The notes under the pieces were generated by a model, which was not told the DNA's origin, did not search any database, and saw nothing but the letters and a program-made list of their open reading frames with translations. Shown one piece after another: positions 7,801-8,341 of a DNA stretch of 8,341 nt. Every line of letters starts with the position of its first letter. Position 1 is the first letter of the stretch. Source of the stretch: JAICWP01 sp035278025 (GTDB taxonomy: Bacteria; Acidobacteriota; Terriglobia; Terriglobales; Acidobacteriaceae); NCBI GenBank assembly GCA_035278025.1, contig DATEJK010000023.1, positions 1-8,341 on the forward strand, in the 5' to 3' direction. A program made the translations under genes and the position numbers.

Positions 7801-8319
7801 AGCATATCCACCCGTGTCACGCCCCTGCCGCTGGTGGGTGCCAAGCTCGATTATCACGGCTACCCGCGGCAGGTGACGCAGAGCCTGCCCGGCGACATCA
7901 AGTTCGTGTACGACGACGTCAGCCCCACCGGGCCTTATGCTCACGAGGCCGGGGACTATACCCGCTACGGCGACGTTCTGCCGCTGCTCACGCAGGCGGA
8001 CGACCGCTTCGTGGTGTTCGGCTCCGGGGAGGAGGTGGCGCTCGACTTTGACGCCAGCCGCCTGCCATCTTTGCCGGCGGGGTGGAAGCGCGACTATTTC
8101 TTCATGGCCAATGGCTACGAGAAGGATATGGACTTCTATGCCGCCGACGCCAACACAGTAGCTCCTCTGCCGTTTCACACCATGGGCGTCTATCCCTACG
8201 GCAAGGGCAAATCGTATCCGCAAGATGACGGACACTTGAAGTATTTGCTGCAGTACAACACGCGGCAGGTGAGCGGAGATGAGCCGAAGTCGTACCAGTT
8301 CCAGTTTGCAAAGCCTTAA
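4867..8319 (+). CDS. Large exported TPR / FG-GAP propeller / ASPIC-UnbV protein with uncharacterised C-terminal region
   Basis: Predicted secreted protein of 1150 residues. A signal peptide lies at about residues 1-27 (arginine at 8, hydrophobic VLFVLVGLGLIA, no lipobox cysteine). Five TPRs at about 39-208 form a helical scaffold. Seven calcium-type loops start at residues 277, 330, 380, 443, 491, 541 and 598, marking FG-GAP/VCBS propeller blades; those at 443 (DFNNDRAID) and 598 (DFWGDGSAD) are degenerate. An ASPIC/UnbV domain covers about 625-715, with GGSGYLGQN and WPTG. From residue 719 to the end is a tryptophan-, tyrosine- and proline-rich, probably beta-sheet region. It opens with CPALFAWDGSHYEFVADM and later has GFPAGLPRTM and TNLQIYWDQ; I cannot assign it to a characterised family. 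The gene begins 20 bases after the propeller gene stop with no visible Shine-Dalgarno sequence, which suggests it is read from the same transcript. ATG 4867 fits the signal peptide. Only 22 bases follow its TAA in the window. A role as a secreted adhesion or assembly scaffold is inference. Confidence 0.93.
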   Translation: MSASSFSRNAVLFVLVGLGLIAARGLPSTPPSSATTQANRLNNLGVGYMNQQGFKKALQYFQQARAADPGLEAAKVNEAIALLNLQQIEPARQILLEVVKAEPRDARAWYNLGLLYRGDNQPKAALDAFQHAAELEPKDADSHYFLGTLYMQLKEFLQAIAEFQKTLHLDAYHASAEFGLARAYQQSGNMAEARVRLAKFQQITKSKLGAAMSVAYGDQGPLSLAESSSAAVEAVPAQIPVRFVDETRQSGLAVAGRPGAAPKTFAELTGPGACLLDYDNDGKIDIFVASGGKEGGMALYHNLGEGKFADITEATGLDPKAGANSCAAGDYDNDGYTDLAVGFNGHVALYHNEKGAKFTDVTKAAGIQTGGLPMGMTFIDYDHDGDLDLYITRTPEHPRMPASATVPTTNVLWRNNGNGTFSEATDATGLSGSGSGTAAVGTDFNNDRAIDLVLTGSRTTIYANPREGKFLALRPFLETMPDPATGVAVFDFDKDGWMDLAFTHLVAPGLTLWRNLQGEKLEQVKLPQVGWLQARGVAALDYDNDGWIDLAAVGETKDGRGEVRLFRNEGPKGFRDVSSEVGLDKIQLKNPQALVTGDFWGDGSADLLITQNHGPLVLLRNQGGNHNHWLRIALKGLNDNKSAIGTKVEVFAGALHQKFEVQGGSGYLGQNAPEIIAGLGLETSADVVRMTWPTGVVQDEVEIAANAQKNILEIDRRGSSCPALFAWDGSHYEFVADMIGAGVVGHWVGPGERNIPRPTEYVKLDGDRVRSRNGKLSFRFMEPMEEVVYFDQAKLLAVDHPAGVQVYPNERFLSNPPYPAFRVVASHNAQPPAGAWDGHERNVLPKLLAQDHRYVTGFKLLPFMGFAEPHTLELDLGKPFGGGPLRLLATGYIDYFSANGMYAAYQSGIRPVAPYVEAQTANGKWVRVLDDMGFPAGLPRTMVADLSGRLPAGTRRIRINTNLQIYWDQMLFDRTDDRSISTRVTPLPLVGAKLDYHGYPRQVTQSLPGDIKFVYDDVSPTGPYAHEAGDYTRYGDVLPLLTQADDRFVVFGSGEEVALDFDASRLPSLPAGWKRDYFFMANGYEKDMDFYAADANTVAPLPFHTMGVYPYGKGKSYPQDDGHLKYLLQYNTRQVSGDEPKSYQFQFAKP

Positions 8320-8341
8320 GGCAGCGGTGGTGGAGAAAAGC

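Noticed and set aside
7054..8235. A 393-codon minus-strand open frame
   Set aside because: It lies wholly within the third gene, has shadow-like composition and no motif.
8320..8341. Possible terminator after the third gene
   Set aside because: Only 22 bases remain and they contain no stem-loop or T-tract.

Overview
The window carries three long genes on the + strand, at 135-2996, about 2993-4846 and 4867-8319. They leave almost no intergenic DNA apart from a hairpin-rich stretch near 3001-3160. The sequence is GC-rich. The combination of a TPR-tailed multiheme cytochrome with two secreted FG-GAP/ASPIC-UnbV beta-propeller proteins, plus palindromes with TAAA and TGAA tetraloops between genes, suggests a member of the Acidobacteriota. 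That assignment is an inference from gene style and remembered repeat style; there is no rRNA or other marker gene in the window.

Layout. Bases 1-134 hold no convincing gene, only a weak stem-loop. Gene 1 (135-2996) encodes a 953-residue protein. It has five predicted membrane helices, a periplasmic domain with five CXXCH haem-binding motifs, a beta-rich segment with a GHFFPGG motif, and five TPR repeats. Gene 2 (annotated 2993-4846) encodes an exported CRTAC1-type protein with seven calcium-loop (FG-GAP/VCBS) repeats and a C-terminal ASPIC/UnbV domain. Its 5' end is unclear: it is filled with palindromes, and a run of six G at 3170-3175 separates an ATG start in another frame from the signal-peptide frame. 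Gene 3 (4867-8319) encodes a 1150-residue exported protein with a signal peptide, five TPRs, seven FG-GAP loops, an ASPIC/UnbV domain and a C-terminal region of about 430 residues that I cannot assign to any characterised domain.

How they may work together. Genes 1 and 2 overlap or nearly abut, and genes 2 and 3 are 20 bases apart, so one transcript is likely. All three products are predicted to lie in or beyond the inner membrane. Genes 1 and 3 both carry TPR scaffolds, and genes 2 and 3 both carry propeller plus ASPIC/UnbV modules. A reasonable but untested reading is a membrane-anchored multihaem electron-transfer protein that works with two large secreted propeller proteins in an envelope or extracellular assembly. 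Neither substrate nor electron acceptor can be read from the sequence.
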